A stretch of DNA of 64,000 nt from Brachionus manjavacas (Eukaryota; Rotifera; Eurotatoria; Ploima; Brachionidae): the NCBI GenBank assembly GCA_019054805.1, contig JAHQIY010000015.1, positions 690,001-754,000 of the forward strand, written 5' to 3'. This document shows positions 48,329-61,806 of the stretch, in pieces. The stretch's first letter is position 1; every line of letters starts with the position of its first letter. Under the pieces are notes generated by a model. The model saw nothing but the letters and a program-made list of their open reading frames with translations, searched no databases and was not told the DNA's origin. A program made the position numbers and the translations under genes.

Positions 48329-49663
48329 TACAAAAGATTTTTAAGATAATAGAGATAAAGGTATTGCAATAGATCTTTTATTAATTAAAACTTTATTGAT
48401 TCAAAACAATGATCGTAATAGCTCTTATAGTATGAACTGAAGGAAACTTCTACTACTACTTAGTTAATTTAGTCAATAAATTGACTAAATATTTAAATTG
48501 AAATTGGCAAATAAGAAATTTAATAAATTTGTTGTTTAAATGAGCATATTTATTTCATTTATTTCAATAAAAAAACTTTAACAAGGATTTAACAATATTG
48601 ACAATTTTACTTAAAAAAGTAGCACTTTATTATTAAAAAGGAGAATAAAAATTATCAAAATGAATCTAAAAATCAAGCGATCAAAAATTTCAAAAGAATC
48701 GGAAAGTTCAAAATGTTCAAGTAACTCTAAAGCAAACTTTGGTCAAGGTAACTAAGGTCCCAAAAATTTATTTCTTCATTTTTTTATTTATTCAGTTAAA
48801 AATGAAAAAAATTTTTGTAGATTTTTTGTAAAACTAAAAAAACTTTTTGATTTAGTTTTAGATACTAAATTAAATTATATTTTAGTTTAATTTTTAGATA
48901 TTTGATTTAACAAAAATCTGAATTATTGACTAGAATAAAAATTATCATTAAACTTATTATTAGAACACACACAACTCGTTATAATAATGTGCTGAATTTG
49001 ACTTAATTAATCAAAACTAGTTAACTGGAAGGACATTTCCTAAAAATAAAATATGTTTTTAAGAATAATGCTCAATGGATTTTCAAAATGAAAAAGTCTT
49101 TTTCTAATCGCATTTAATAAGAAATTTCATCTTTACTTGATATATCACTTTGTAGTGTAAGCAGTAAAAGAAAAATTGCCTAATTTGTGTTATAATTCCC
49201 AATTTCGTTTATTTTAATCCTTTTTACTTTATTTTTATTTTATCTAATATTTTATTTTATCTTACATAATTTTTTTTGAAAATATTCCTTTTCTTTCCTT
49301 TTTTCGTATTTAAAAAAAAGAAAACATAAAAAAACAATGAAATATTTTTTTCTAATTTTTTTTTTTTCTAAGGTACAACTTATGAGATAATTTTTTTTTA
49401 TATTTCTTTTTAGTGTTTTTTTTTGGAACATTTTATGTAAGCCTGGCAAAGGAGCGAAAGGTCGAGCCATTATTTATAATCTATGAATCATACAAATGTT
49501 CAATTATCATTTCAAGCCGGATCTCATCAAGAGACATTCAAAATTTCTAAAATTTTGTATTTTTGATTTAAAATTTAAATAAAGTAAAATTAACAAAAAA
49601 ATCTAAAATGTATGTTGAGGATTGAATCAAAAAAATTAAAAACTAATAAAATAATCACAATCA

Positions 49664-52600
49664 CTGGATTATTTTATTATTCATTCTAAAATTAATTTTT
49701 AATTTGAATTCAATCAATGTCTCTATTCATTTTCACATAGAAAAAATTTTTTTAAGCTGAATATTGCTTTTAACTGAACAATTTAGAGCTGGATTGTGTT
49801 TGTGAATAAATTTTTTGATTTTTTAAGATGAAAGTCAAAATTAAAAGACAAGATAAATATAGGCAACAAAAAATTGAAAATTAAAAAAATTCGAAAACTA
49901 AATAAATAATCACTTCAATTGAATAAAATAAAAATTTTCATAGTTTCAATATCACATTGACTTTTTAGAAATGATGATCGATTTTTTTGCTAAAGTAAAA
50001 AATAATTCAAAGCCGAATGAATTAACATACAAGTCAAATGCAGAAATTGAACAAAAAAAAAAGAGAAGAAACTTCTAGAGAATTGAATATTCTAATATGA
50101 CATTTTGAGTTTTAATTTAATAAAACTTTGTCTAAATGATTCTTTATTTTTTTCTATTTAGAAAATTTAAAAAAAAAGTGCATTGGGTATTTTACCAAAT
50201 GATAAATTCTTTCTATTATTTGAATGGTGTTTGGGAAGGTTCTATTTGATGTTTGAAAACTTTAGGCCAAGACTAATCAAAGATTATACAAGATTCGGAT
50301 TATGCAATATTTGATATTAAATTAGAAAACAAAAAAATGAAAAAAATCGATCGAAATTTTAATCAGGTTAAATAATAAATAGTGATTTTTAATTAGATGA
50401 ATTTTTTTGTAATTTAAATTAAAATGCATTTTTACTTTTTAATTCAAAAATTAAATAAGTAAATTATCTTTTCATTTTGTTTATACTTTTTTATATTATT
50501 TTTTAATAATATTCGAAAATAATTATGCAACTAATATTGATTAGCGAAAAGGATTATTTTATATTATTACATAGAGAAAATAAAAGAGTAAATTTTTATT
50601 CCAAATAATTATAAACGAGCCTAGAAGAAGACTAGATACAATCCAAAATGAAAAGAGCTATCAAATTTGACTGATTGGAATTTAATTTGATCATTTTTCC
50701 TTTTCTTTTTTCTTCTTTTTTTTTCTTCTTTTTTCTACGTCATTTTTAAAATGTGCATTTTTTTGACTATAAAAAATGATTTGGCTTTTTCTTCTTCTTT
50801 TTTTGCCATCAATAATTTTCAATTTATTTTTTGTTTTGCTTTTCTTGAAAATAATAATTTATCATAATCTTTTTTTGGGCCTTTATTAATTTTTTGATTA
50901 AATTTTTTACTTGTTAAAGTGAAAGTCTTGTTCGGATTTGTGCCTTAATTACCAGCAAAATCCTTGACAACCGAATGAAGAAAAAAATAATGTGATGAAG
51001 CCTAAAGCTGATTATTTTTAGTTACAAAAGACGCTAATCATTTTAAACCGATGACACTATTTTGAGTAAATGTTTTTTATTTTTTTACATTAGCTTACAT
51101 GAAATTCAGATTATTTTTATTTTTAATCATCAAAGATATTTGATAACTGGATCAAATTAATTTTTTCAATTAATTTAAATTAAGCATGAACTATGACAGC
51201 AGGAGAACAAAAACAAAATTATTTTTCAATTTCAAATTATTCTCTTTTCATTTTGACAATTTTACCAAGATGGTCTTTAAAGTGACTGTGCTTTATAAAA
51301 AAAAGATCTAAACTAAAGCAATATTTTGAACTTGATTGTTAAAGAAAGGTTAAATCTATTTTTGAAAATATTTGTTTTTTTCATAATGATATAAAAATAA
51401 ATAAATAAACAAAAGCTAGACTTTGGTTAATTTTATTTTGTATTCAAAATTTTCTTTTCATATTTCATTTGCAGAACGAAGGAATTAATTAAAAATTAGC
51501 ATAAAACTTGTTTTAGAATCAAATTAAATTTTATTTTAAAAAAATTTAAAAAAATAAATTTTCTGGTCCAAAGTCACACAAGGAGAATAGAAGTGTAGTT
51601 AGTTGAATCAACATGCTGTTCTCGCTTCTTCTGATTAAATTTAGAACTAGTTATTTTTATTAATGTGGAATATTTTAGAACACTTTTTCTCTATTAGTTA
51701 TCGATAATAAACATGTTTATAAAATTTAGTTTAATTCATAAACCTTATCTTTATATTTATCGGTTTGCTGATAATTAGAGAGTTCTTCTTAAATTATTTA
51801 AACTCAATTCATTAAGCTAGAATTAACATTTTAATTGGAAAATAAATTGAAATTTGTTGTATTTCATTTTCCTAGAAAATAACATTAAAAAACAAAGATT
51901 TCATACCATCCAATTTAGTCTATTTTGGTGTTTGAGCTTTAATAAAAAATAAATATGATATAGGTGCTGTTTGAAAGGATTTAGAATAAACACGTTCAAA
52001 ATTAGACCCAATTATTGCCAAAGTTTATGCCACTAGAAGAATTTTAATCAAATTTTTGTTTTCTTTTTTTGGCTGAAAACTTTTGCTCTTTGTTTAACAA
52101 TTTGAGAAAAAGAGATAGAAAAAAGAAGATTTTTTTTTCGGAATTTTCCTTTGCGAATTTCAATCAAAATTAATAGATCTAGATCCCTAGATAAATAAAT
52201 GAGTTATTAAATCACATATTATCTTGTTTACATATGACAAAACTAGTTAAAAACGAATTGGATTTAGAAGCCGTCTAAATCCAATAGATTAGTAGTGATC
52301 TCGATGAGAGCTGAAGATAAATCTTATTCAAATAATTATTTTTTCCATATTTGGTTAATTTTTTCAATAAAACAATCAACTAAATTGTTGAAATTTAAAA
52401 AAAATTTTATTAATAATTGAGTTCATTCATGCTTAACTGTTTTGCTTTAGACTTGGAATTTTCCAAGTTTGTGTGATTCTTTCTTTTTTTTTTATTATCA
52501 AAGGAAAATAGCAGTAAACAAAATTAACAAAAACTCACATTTTGTCAAGTTGATTTGATAGTATTTCGTGACATGTCAACTACTAATGAGACATTTGACC

Positions 52601-55600
52601 AGATTCACCTTTTTTTTAGAGTTGCCAGAAATAAACTAAAAAAGAAATTTCCAAAAAGGATAATATCAATTAAAATTAATTTTACAAAATTGAACTAACA
52701 GAGTAGAAAAATAAAGAGGAGAACATTTTACTCTTGAAAATGATAAAAATTTTAAATGCATACTGTTTTAAGTAAATATTTGTGGCATGAAAAGTATCGG
52801 AAGAAATAATTAATAAAGCTTTTCCAAATTTGAGAGGAAGTTGAAAATTTTTAAGAGCTTGATAAACTAATGAGCTAAATTATCTTTAAAAATAACAAGT
52901 TTAAAATTTTCCTTTGTCACAATTAGTAATCTTTTGCAAAGTGTTTTAAAAAGTGATCCTTGAAATTTATTTTATTTTTTTTGTTTTTTTTTTGTTTCAC
53001 TGATTTTATACGATTCAAAGTTTGTTTATTAAAATCTTTTTTTTTCCATCATCATTATGGATTTATTGATTTTGTTCTATAATTATTGTTTCTTGCAATT
53101 TTCTTCTTTTTCATTTTCGTAATAACTATGAACAGAATTGGTAATCTAACAATCTAATATTTGATATTTAATATATCAATAAATAAATATAAATAATAAT
53201 AAAATTCTGAATCTCTCACACTCATACACATTCTCACACACACTCACACACATACACAAACTCAACTAAAGAACAAGAAAAAAAAAAGAAGATAGAAAAT
53301 GAGAGAGTGATTAAAAGAGATTTGGATGATTGAAAAATACTTGCATTTCTTGAGATTCCACTAGTTTCCTGCTGTAATCTTTTTATATTTTAAAAATTAA
53401 CTAAAAACATTGAATCTAAATTGATTTTTTTTTTCTCTTTTAGTTTTTAGTTTAAAGAAATATAATAAATAAAAAATAAGCATATATAAATCATTTTGAG
53501 CTAAAGCTCGTTTGCTTACAAGCATAATGACACCACATTTTTCGAATAAGATACCGGAATTTAATTTGGCAATAATCGTAATCATCACAACTAATACTAG
53601 CTGGATCGATATTAAAATAGTCTTACAAAAAAGTAAAAATTCATAAAATTTTTACCTCTCTCTCCATCTTTCTCTCTCTTTCTCTCTATCACTCTCTCTG
53701 TGTTTCTATCTCTTTTTTCTTTTACTTTTTGTTCTAGTCTTTATTTCGCTCGATCTCTTTTCTCCCCTTCTTTTTTTCCTTAATGTTTCTATAATCTTTT
53801 CTTGTTCACTGACACAATAATCTTATCATTCCATACAATTTGAAAATTTTAAATGAAATTCAATGCTATGAACTTATTTTTATGGAAGCAAGCTTATTCT
53901 ACTAAATAAATATCTGCATCGATTATAATAATTGATTTTGAATAAATCTTTGTTTTGCTTTTTAGATTTTTTTATTTTTTTAAATTTAGATTTAGAAAAA
54001 TAGTTTTTCGAAAACAGCAACAGCAATAAAAACTAGCAATTAATTTTCCAGTATGTTTGCAACCAAGAGGATGACAATTTACTTTGGCTCAATACCATTT
54101 TAATGTTATTGATAATTTTCTGATCATTTGGCCATTTTTATGCTCCCAAAAAAATAGAAAAATCGATCAAACAAGAACAATTAAATTAAAAAACAAAACG
54201 AAAAAAAAGTTTTAGTGTTAGAATGGCAAGCGTGGCTGCTTGGCTACCGTTTGCCAGAGCAGCGGCTATCGGATGGGCCCCTTTAGCTCGTAAGTTTTCA
54301 TTCATTTAATTGTCCATAATTCTTTGGCAAATATAACTCTCTACTTATTCTATTTATTTTTTAACTAAATTAATAGATCATTTGAATTTAAACTTGTTAA
54401 GAAATAAAAAAAATTTCAAGATTAAAAATTAAAACAAACTCTTTTAATAATTTTAAGTTAATGACATTTAACATGAAAATACAAATTTGATTAAACATTA
54501 ATTGAAAAAGAGAGAATTTGAAGATTTTTTTGGATTTATTTTTAAACTATTTAAAAGTTGTGCATACAAATTTACAAATTGCATTAAAAAAGTAGCAAAT
54601 AAAAATTTTATTTATTTTATTTTTTTTTAATAATTTAAAGTTTTTTTCTAATTGAAAATTGAGAAATTTACAATAATAGGCTCTATTGTTGAAAAAAATT
54701 TTTTTTTATTTTTGAGTTTTTAGAATTATACGACCACAAATGAATAAATGTTAAAAAAATTACGAGAACAAAAGATGAACATTGGTTTCTCTTGGACTAA
54801 TATGTCGCTATATCACATTATCTAAAATCAATCTTATAATTATCTAATACCATCATAAGATAATTTTGAAGCATATTTTTCAGGAATTTTTCCAGTGATA
54901 TTCAAAAAGTATATCTAAAAGAAACACAATCAAAATCAAAAGATTTTTTTTTAAGAAAACAACTAAATCAACAAAAAATTTAGATTTTTAATATTTTCTG
55001 ATTGGAATTTAAAAAATTTTTGTCTCATCTTCTTCTTTTGTTTACAATTTTAGAAACAATTTGGGGGAGATTTAGAATAAAAATCGAATTAATTTATTTT
55101 GGCTGTTTGAAATTGAGAGAAAAAAAATTCGTATTCTCACTTTTATTTTTCTTTTAGAAATTTTTTTTAAAATTAATAAAATTTGAAATTCATAAATAAA
55201 AAGAAACAATTGAAACTTGTCATAAATAAATGATGAAAAATTTCTTTTATAACGAATTAAAATCAATTCTCTTAAAAATAATCTAGAAGAATTTTTTAAA
55301 ACTTATCATGCAGAAGAACTTTTTACACTTGTGTTCAACAAAAGAAAAGGTTGAGAATCTAGTTTTTTCTTTTGACACTTAAATTCCTCTTCAGATTTAA
55401 AACGTTCTTTAAGTCTTTCAATTTCATTTCTAAATAATTAAACTGAGACCATCTTTCAGAGATTTTGCTCGTAATTAACAGACTTTGAACAATTGATGCA
55501 ACAATTTTTTTACACCTTGTTGAGTTAAGAAAATCAAATTTTTAAACGGAAAATGAGAGTTCTTATTTTTTTGCTATGTACTGTTATTTTTGGAGCAAAT

Positions 55601-58600
55601 TTTAAACGATTTTTAAACAAAAACTATGATACGGAAACAGAAAAAGATAATTTTATTTTTTTAATTAGATCTTAATAAACTAATATTTATTTTTAGGCTA
55701 CTAAAATTCAGGTTTAACATGTCTCTTAAAAAAAATATAAAAAAAAAAAACTATCAAATTCTTTCTATAGCACTTAAGTTATGAATGTGCAAGCTTAAAA
55801 TTCATTTAAAATATAATGTTTAAACATAAAAAGAAATGCATCCTGAATTAAGTTCATGAAAAAATTGTTCAAAAGTATTTTATACCCATTTAATTAAATT
55901 TTCGTATTTAATGAATAATTTTGTTATCAAATTTTATTCTTTTTTTGTTGGCAATTGTTCAAAAAAATATTTACTTAAATGTTCTCTTTAATAAAATAAT
56001 TAAATGTCTATTTAAATTTTTTTAGGCTCATGTTTAATATTTGGTCGAAAAATATGCGATCCAGCGACCAAAGATTAGAAATATATCTTTTTTTCTAATA
56101 AAGTATTTGTTACACAATTGATTTAGTTTTGTTTAGTTTTAACTTTAAATTACAATTTTTAATGTATCAAAAAGTAATTTTTTTCCCGATTAATTTCGAT
56201 TTTTGAGAGCTATTGACAACTAGCGTGTTTTTTTAAAATGGATTGACAATAAGCTTATTTTTAATATTAAAAATTTTTTTTTGTTCTTTTGAGTTATTTA
56301 TTTTTGCTAAAAATAAATTTAATAAATTAAAATATCCACCTTACCAAGAAGAGGACACAAAAAAAGGTCCAGTAGTTAGGTTCATTGTCATTCAATGATT
56401 TTGAGAAATTAGACTTAAATTAAGTGTAAATCCGCGTGAAACTAATTAATTTTGGGTAAATTTCTCAAAAACAGAGTACCATAGCTAGACACTAGAACTT
56501 TGTGTTACCGGAAAAAGATAGATATTTCAATTAAGAAATCTCGAAAGAATATCCGAATTTTTGTAATAATGGTCATATATGGGCAATTTGTATAGTTAAA
56601 TTTTGTTTTATTTTTACAATAAAGTAAACAAATTTTTTTTAATATAAATTTCTCACTTTAATGAATTGAATTTAAGTAATTATTTTCAAGAAAATTAAAT
56701 AAGTTTGCTTCTCATTTTTTGAGGCAAATTTTATTTTGATCAATATCACATTTGAAAATAAAGAAATATAAATTGATTGACAAAATTCGGAAAAATTTAA
56801 AAAAAATTATTAAATAATCAAACAAATTAATGCAGATTATTTAAACAAATCAAGTGTCAATCATTTAATTGAGTTTGAGTGTTGAAATGTTGATAAAAAA
56901 ATTTAAAATTTAAAACTAGAAATAAAAAAAATAAAAATAAATCTAATATTTAATTTAATTAATAAGAAAAATAAAAAAAATAAAAATAAAACTGCTTACT
57001 TTTATTAGTAAACGAATATTAAGTTTAATTGTGTTGAAAAAATTTTGTTTTTTCCAGAGCATCCACTGCCAGTGCCTCCAGTGAAACAAATTGTAAAAAA
57101 AGTAGACGAAAAAGTAATCATAAACATTAGTGGGCAACGATTCGAGTGTTGGCAATCGACTTTGGACAAATATCCTCACACTTTGCTGGGCTCTGTGGAA
57201 AAAGAATTCTTCTATGACGAAGAAACAAACGAATACTTTCTGGACCGAGATCCGGACCTGTTTAGACACATTTTGAATTTTTACCGAACTGGTCGTCTGC
57301 ACTTGCCCAAAAGTGAATGTATCACGGCGTTTGACGAAGAGTTGTCTTTTTTCGGCATAGGCGCAGACCTAATGGCCGATTGTTGCTACGAAGAATACAA
57401 AGACCGAAAACGAGAGAGCACAGAACGTTCGCTGGACGAAAAAAGCAGCGAAAATGGCGACAAAGTTTCGAAGCAAAAGTTGACATTTAGAGAGCAAATG
57501 TGGCGAGCATTCGAAATTCCCGAGTCGGGCACAATAGCTCTTGTTTTTTACTATGTGACTGGATTTTTCATAGCTGTGAGTGTAATGGCAAACATAATGG
57601 AAACAGTTAGTTTTGGTGATTCGAAGCATGCCAAAATGCACAAAAGTCTCACTCTTGGCGAACAACACAAAGACGTTTTTTTCTCGCTGGACACTGCTTG
57701 TGTCATCATATTTACCATCGAGTACTTGCTGCGCTTCTATGCGGCACCATTTCGACTCAAGTTCGCTTTTTCAATCATGAGTCTCATCGATGTAATTGCC
57801 ATATTGCCATACTACATTCAAACATTGTACATAGTGTATGTGGGCGACGATGCAGTCAAAAACGACGACCTAAGCGGTGCATTCGTCTCTCTCAGGGTAT
57901 TTCGTGTATTTCGAATATTTAAATTTTCGCGCCATTCACAAGGCTTGCGCATCCTCGGCTACACACTCAAGTCTTGTGTGTCCGAGCTTGGCTTCATGCT
58001 GTTCTCGCTTTCAATGGCCGTCATCATATTTGCCACAATAATTTTCTACGCTGAAAAAAGTGTCGAAGACTCCAAATTCACCAGCATACCGTCGGCATTT
58101 TGGTACACCATTGTTACCATGACAACGCTTGGCTACGGTGACATGGTGCCCAAAACAGCCATGGGCAAAATAGTCGGCAGCATTTGCTCGCTGTCCGGAG
58201 TGCTCGTAATCGCTTTGCCAGTGCCGGTAATTGTGTCCAATTTTAGTCGCATCTATCACCAAAGTCAACGAGCAGACAAAATGAAAGTTCAGAAAAAAAG
58301 CCGCCTAAATCGCATACGAATGGCCAAGAACGCCGTAAGCAATGCTTTTGTCATTGCCAAACGAAAAAGACAATCAGACTTGATCGAATCAGACTCGGAA
58401 AACAAAATGGCCAATTTGTTCGAAGAACAACACCATCATTTGCTTGCTTGTTTGGAGCATGCTGCAGGACGTGAATTTGTCGAAATAGACCAAAATCTAA
58501 TCAATCCAAACAATCAATTGATGCAGATAAAATTGAAGAATGCTTCCAAACATGGCAGTGCCAACAGCTCCAACAAAATTGTTCAAAATTTGCTCAATTG

Positions 58601-59064
58601 TTTGTGCGCACATCGCAATGCCACTCGTAGCTCGAACTCGGGCTCGAGCTCCAGTCTTGGTCGTGAAAAAAATTCCAATTTAAACAAAAACCCAAGCGTT
58701 GTGGTCAGTCTTTTTCCTTTTTAATTTTTTTTTTGTTCCAAATTTATTTCCACTTTTAGTAGCAACAAAAAAATTTCAAATTTTTTTTTTTAATTTTTTT
58801 ATTCAATTTTTCTTTTTTCCGTCTAGGAATCGAGTGAATGTTTGAAAAAATTTTCAAACAGATCAAATCAAATGGAAGATATTTTAGCCGAAGAAGAGGA
58901 AATGATTAGTTTGACAGTGAAAAAAGACGATTTTGATGTACAAAGCTTAAACAACACAAACAATTGCAGAGGCAAAATGTAAAAAAAAACAAACTCAAAA
59001 ATATTTATCATAATCATAAATCATGACAGGTGAATTCAGGTGTTACATTGTATACATCTATTCA
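49664..59064. repeat. Right arm of ~9.5-kb inverted repeat
   Basis: Reverse-complement partner of 34,841-44,377, 9,401 bp against 9,537; the difference is mostly the left-specific segment at 37,377-37,518. It starts at CTGGATTATTTTATTATTC and ends at ATGTATACATCTATTCA-type sequence complementary to 34,841. Beyond 59,064 the flank (AGAAACGGTGG) has no match to the left flank. Confidence 0.95.
54223..58982 (+). CDS. Shal-type (Kv4) voltage-gated potassium channel, intact copy
   Basis: Exons 54,223-54,289, 57,058-58,703 and 58,827-58,982 give 622 aa. Exon 1 encodes [18 protein letters not shown], the diagnostic Kv4 N-terminus (in vertebrates the KChIP-binding, inactivating segment). The T1 domain (~42-133) keeps the Shal zinc motif HX5CX20CC (H104, C110, C131, C132). 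Six membrane segments follow, with S4 [18 protein letters not shown] (~301-318), filter TTLGYGD (378-384) and S6 gate [15 protein letters not shown] (409-423). The cytoplasmic tail ([13 protein letters not shown]) also fits. Kv4 channels carry somatodendritic A-type current in neurons. Intron 1 is 2,768 bp, intron 2 123 bp. This gene points away from its inverted duplicate at 34,923-39,816. A Shal gene symbol would suit, but species orthology was not tested. Confidence 0.95.
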
Positions 59065-60015
59065 AGAAACGGTGGTTAGTCGGAAGTATAACGATAATGT
59101 TTTATGAATTTCAGAAAATATTTATAAATTCATAAATTAAGTGTTAAATTATATTTATAAACTTAATCAAATAATCTAATATAATATATTTAAATAATTT
59201 TTCAATAAATAATTGCCATTTAAAGAGAGATTTTTTCCAATTTATTAAAATAAATTAATTTCCGTTATTTCACGATTATCTCCTTTTTTGGACCGTCTGA
59301 TCAAATCTTCAATTTTGTATTTTATCAAGTTTATTAAAAATAAATTTGAGATTATTATATAATAAATTTTTGTTATTTGGATTTCTTATTTTTATTAAAA
59401 TCTAGTTGATATTAAATCCAGGCCTTAAACATGAAAATTGGAGCGAAATAAAAATAGATTTGTTAAAACTCTATTGTCAAAAAATATTTTATAGTTTTAT
59501 CATTAATAAAAATCACAATGCAATATTTAGTAAGCATTAAATTTTGATAAATTTTTTGATGTAAAATTAACTTTTATCAATATTTAGTCCTTAGATAAAA
59601 ATCAATTATTAATTTCATCCAAACTGAGTCAATAGATATCTTTCCAAAAACCTAAAAAATTTTCCATTAAGTGGTAATTGATTAATATGGAAATTATTTT
59701 TTGAAAATAATTACAAGCTATTTAAAAAACAATAATTATTTTTATTTCAATATTTGAAAAGTGCAGCAAATTTTTCGTATCAATCAAAATAATGAAGTAA
59801 GTCCTTGATGAAATATTTAGAAAAATTAGTATTTTTTCTTCAAATTTTTTTCAGATATATAATAAATTGTATTTGTGTTTTTTTGTTTTAACCTGTGCTA
59901 TTTTGGATGTTATACGACCTTTTTTAAAATAAACTGATTAAAAAAATACTTTTTAAACTTAATGAACTAAAATTTCAAATAAATTTTTATTTGAATAAAT
60001 GATTTAAAATAAAGA
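59065..60015. other. Intergenic region after the right Kv4 gene
   Basis: The Kv4 (+) and G-alpha (-) genes converge here. A minus-strand AATAAA at ~59,986-59,991 lies ~25 bp past the G-alpha stop codon. Nothing else stands out. Confidence 0.6.
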
Positions 60016-61806
60016 TCAAAATAATCCACAATTTTTTAGATTATTTTTTATAATTACATCCGTAACACTATCGAAGACAAATTTAACATTTTCGGTATCT
60101 GTTGCACACGTAAAATGTGAATAAATAAACTTTGACTTGGGATTTTTGTTCAATTCTTGGAATTTTTTTTCAATATAGAACCAACTTTTTTCAAAATCAT
60201 TCGATCCGGTATATTCCGGAAAGCAAATTTTTATGCTTGATGCCTTCAATTTTTGTATGAACAAATCTTTTTTATTGAGAAATAAAATAATAGATGTTTC
60301 CGTAAACCATTTGTTGTTGCATACCGACTCGAACAGTTTCATACTCTCGCTCATTCGGTTCTTTAAAAAAATAATTAATAATTAAATTTTGCTTTAAAAA
60401 AAATACAATTTTTTCATCTTCTTGTAGAAACAAGTCAAATTCGCTAAGAGCCACACAAAATATAATGGCAGTCACATCCTCAAAACAGTGAATCCATTTT
60501 TTTCGCTCTGACCTCTGTCCACCAACATCCATCATTTTAATATTCAAATTTTTGTAGATAAAATTTGTCTCCACAATTCCGGTAGTCTTAATCCTGGTCC
60601 GAAGAACATCTTGCTGGGTCGGTACATAAAAAGGTGAAGAGATGCGATCAAGTGAGTTCAAGTAGCTAAAAGGTCAAAATTAGAATTTGATTTCAAATAA
60701 ATTTAAAATTACTATTCAGCCGAGTCGTTCAGTTGGTACTCTCTGGAACGACTGAAACACTGCTGTACACCCGGATCTTTCCATAAAATTTTCATGCAAT
60801 CACTCATTTCTTTGTTTAATGTGTCTGCATCATCGATTCTGCTGGCTAGAAGAAGAAAATTCTTTGCATCATCAACTCGACTTGGATGTGATAAACAAAT
60901 TTTAAGCTGACTCATTGCCTTAATTATGGTAATTAGTGATTGTATTGTATTGTTGTAGACTACAGGCCTGTATTGAAGACATTCTTGACGAGTATAGCCT
61001 TTTTCATGTATTATTCTAAAAATTATTGAAAAAGAAAATTAAAATAATTAAAAAAAATTTAAATGTAGGCGTATTAATTTCTTGTCTAATAGTCTTCCAT
61101 GGACTCCACTAATCCTGATGATTTTTTTTTTATAATAAAGCTGGTAAATTTCGTTACAATACTTGGGAAATATTTTTTTAAATAAATTTTTTTAGGCCTG
61201 ATAAATTTTATCGTCAATTAATAATACTTTTTATCCTAGCAAACTTATTAGTTAACTACATGTGACAAAAAAATTTTACTTTAATAATAATTTGGTCAGA
61301 AAATTGACTCTTCTATCTCTCAGTGGAAAAAAAATTGTGCAGAATTTAATAGGATTTAATAAATTCTTGAATTAAGTAATTAAGGAACATGAAATTTTTA
61401 TCATTTAAACTGATTATTTCCTCACACTTTATCATGTATCGAAAATTTTTCAAGAATCTTGTCAACTAAATCGGTCCTAGTGCATTTTTTTTACAAAACT
61501 TTGCCAAATTTTAAGATCAAAAAATTAAATTGCAGATCAAGATATTAAGAAAATATTTTTGGATTATAAAATTAACCTTCAAAAAATTAGTCAGATAAAA
61601 ATTTTATCTAAATAAAATTATTTAAAAAAACTATTAAATTACTTCATTTGTTTGACTATTGTAGATTTTCCAGACTCTCCCGCGCCAAGCAATAAAAGCT
61701 TCACTTGGTTGCCATTCTTCAAAGCATCTTCTTTTATCTCTCGGTCGATTAGCTCCGATCGAATTCGTTCCGAGGAGCTTTTTAGGTCCGATTGCATACA
61801 GCCCAT
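60016..61806 (-). CDS. Gi-class heterotrimeric G-protein alpha subunit
   Basis: Exons 61806-61643, 61015-60713, 60665-60407 and 60360-60016 give 356 aa, the normal Gi length (354-355). Features: MGC start (Gly2 myristoylation, Cys3 palmitoylation); P-loop GAGESGKST (41-49); helical domain ending [20 protein letters not shown]; switch [14 protein letters not shown] with the Arg and Thr needed for GTP hydrolysis and Mg binding; switch [14 protein letters not shown]; base-contact NKKD and TCATDT; C-terminus NNLKNCGLF with Cys353 at -4, the pertussis-toxin position. The C-terminal residues place it in Gi rather than Go, Gq, Gs or G12. It couples seven-helix receptors to adenylyl cyclase inhibition and channel control. 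Some positions are unusual (MMDVGGQ for MFDVGGQ; a divergent 80-130 region), so this may be a lineage-specific Gi paralogue. Intron 1 is 627 nt; the others are ~46 nt, and intron 3 ends in AAAG. Confidence 0.95.

Larger units (their letters stand above)
44378..49663. other. Spacer between inverted-repeat arms
   Basis: About 5.3 kb of AT-rich sequence unique to the centre. It has no supported gene. It holds LINE relics (45,110-45,490 and possibly ~45,960-46,050) and a rearranged third copy of the inner arm edge (48,089-48,328). The open frames at 44,638-44,977 on both strands overlap each other and are not recognisable. No run of N marks a scaffold join. Confidence 0.75.

Noticed and set aside
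34841..59064. Inverted repeat as ends of one giant DNA transposon (Polinton/Maverick-like)
   Set aside because: The arms carry a host ion-channel gene with introns and no integrase, polymerase or capsid-type gene.
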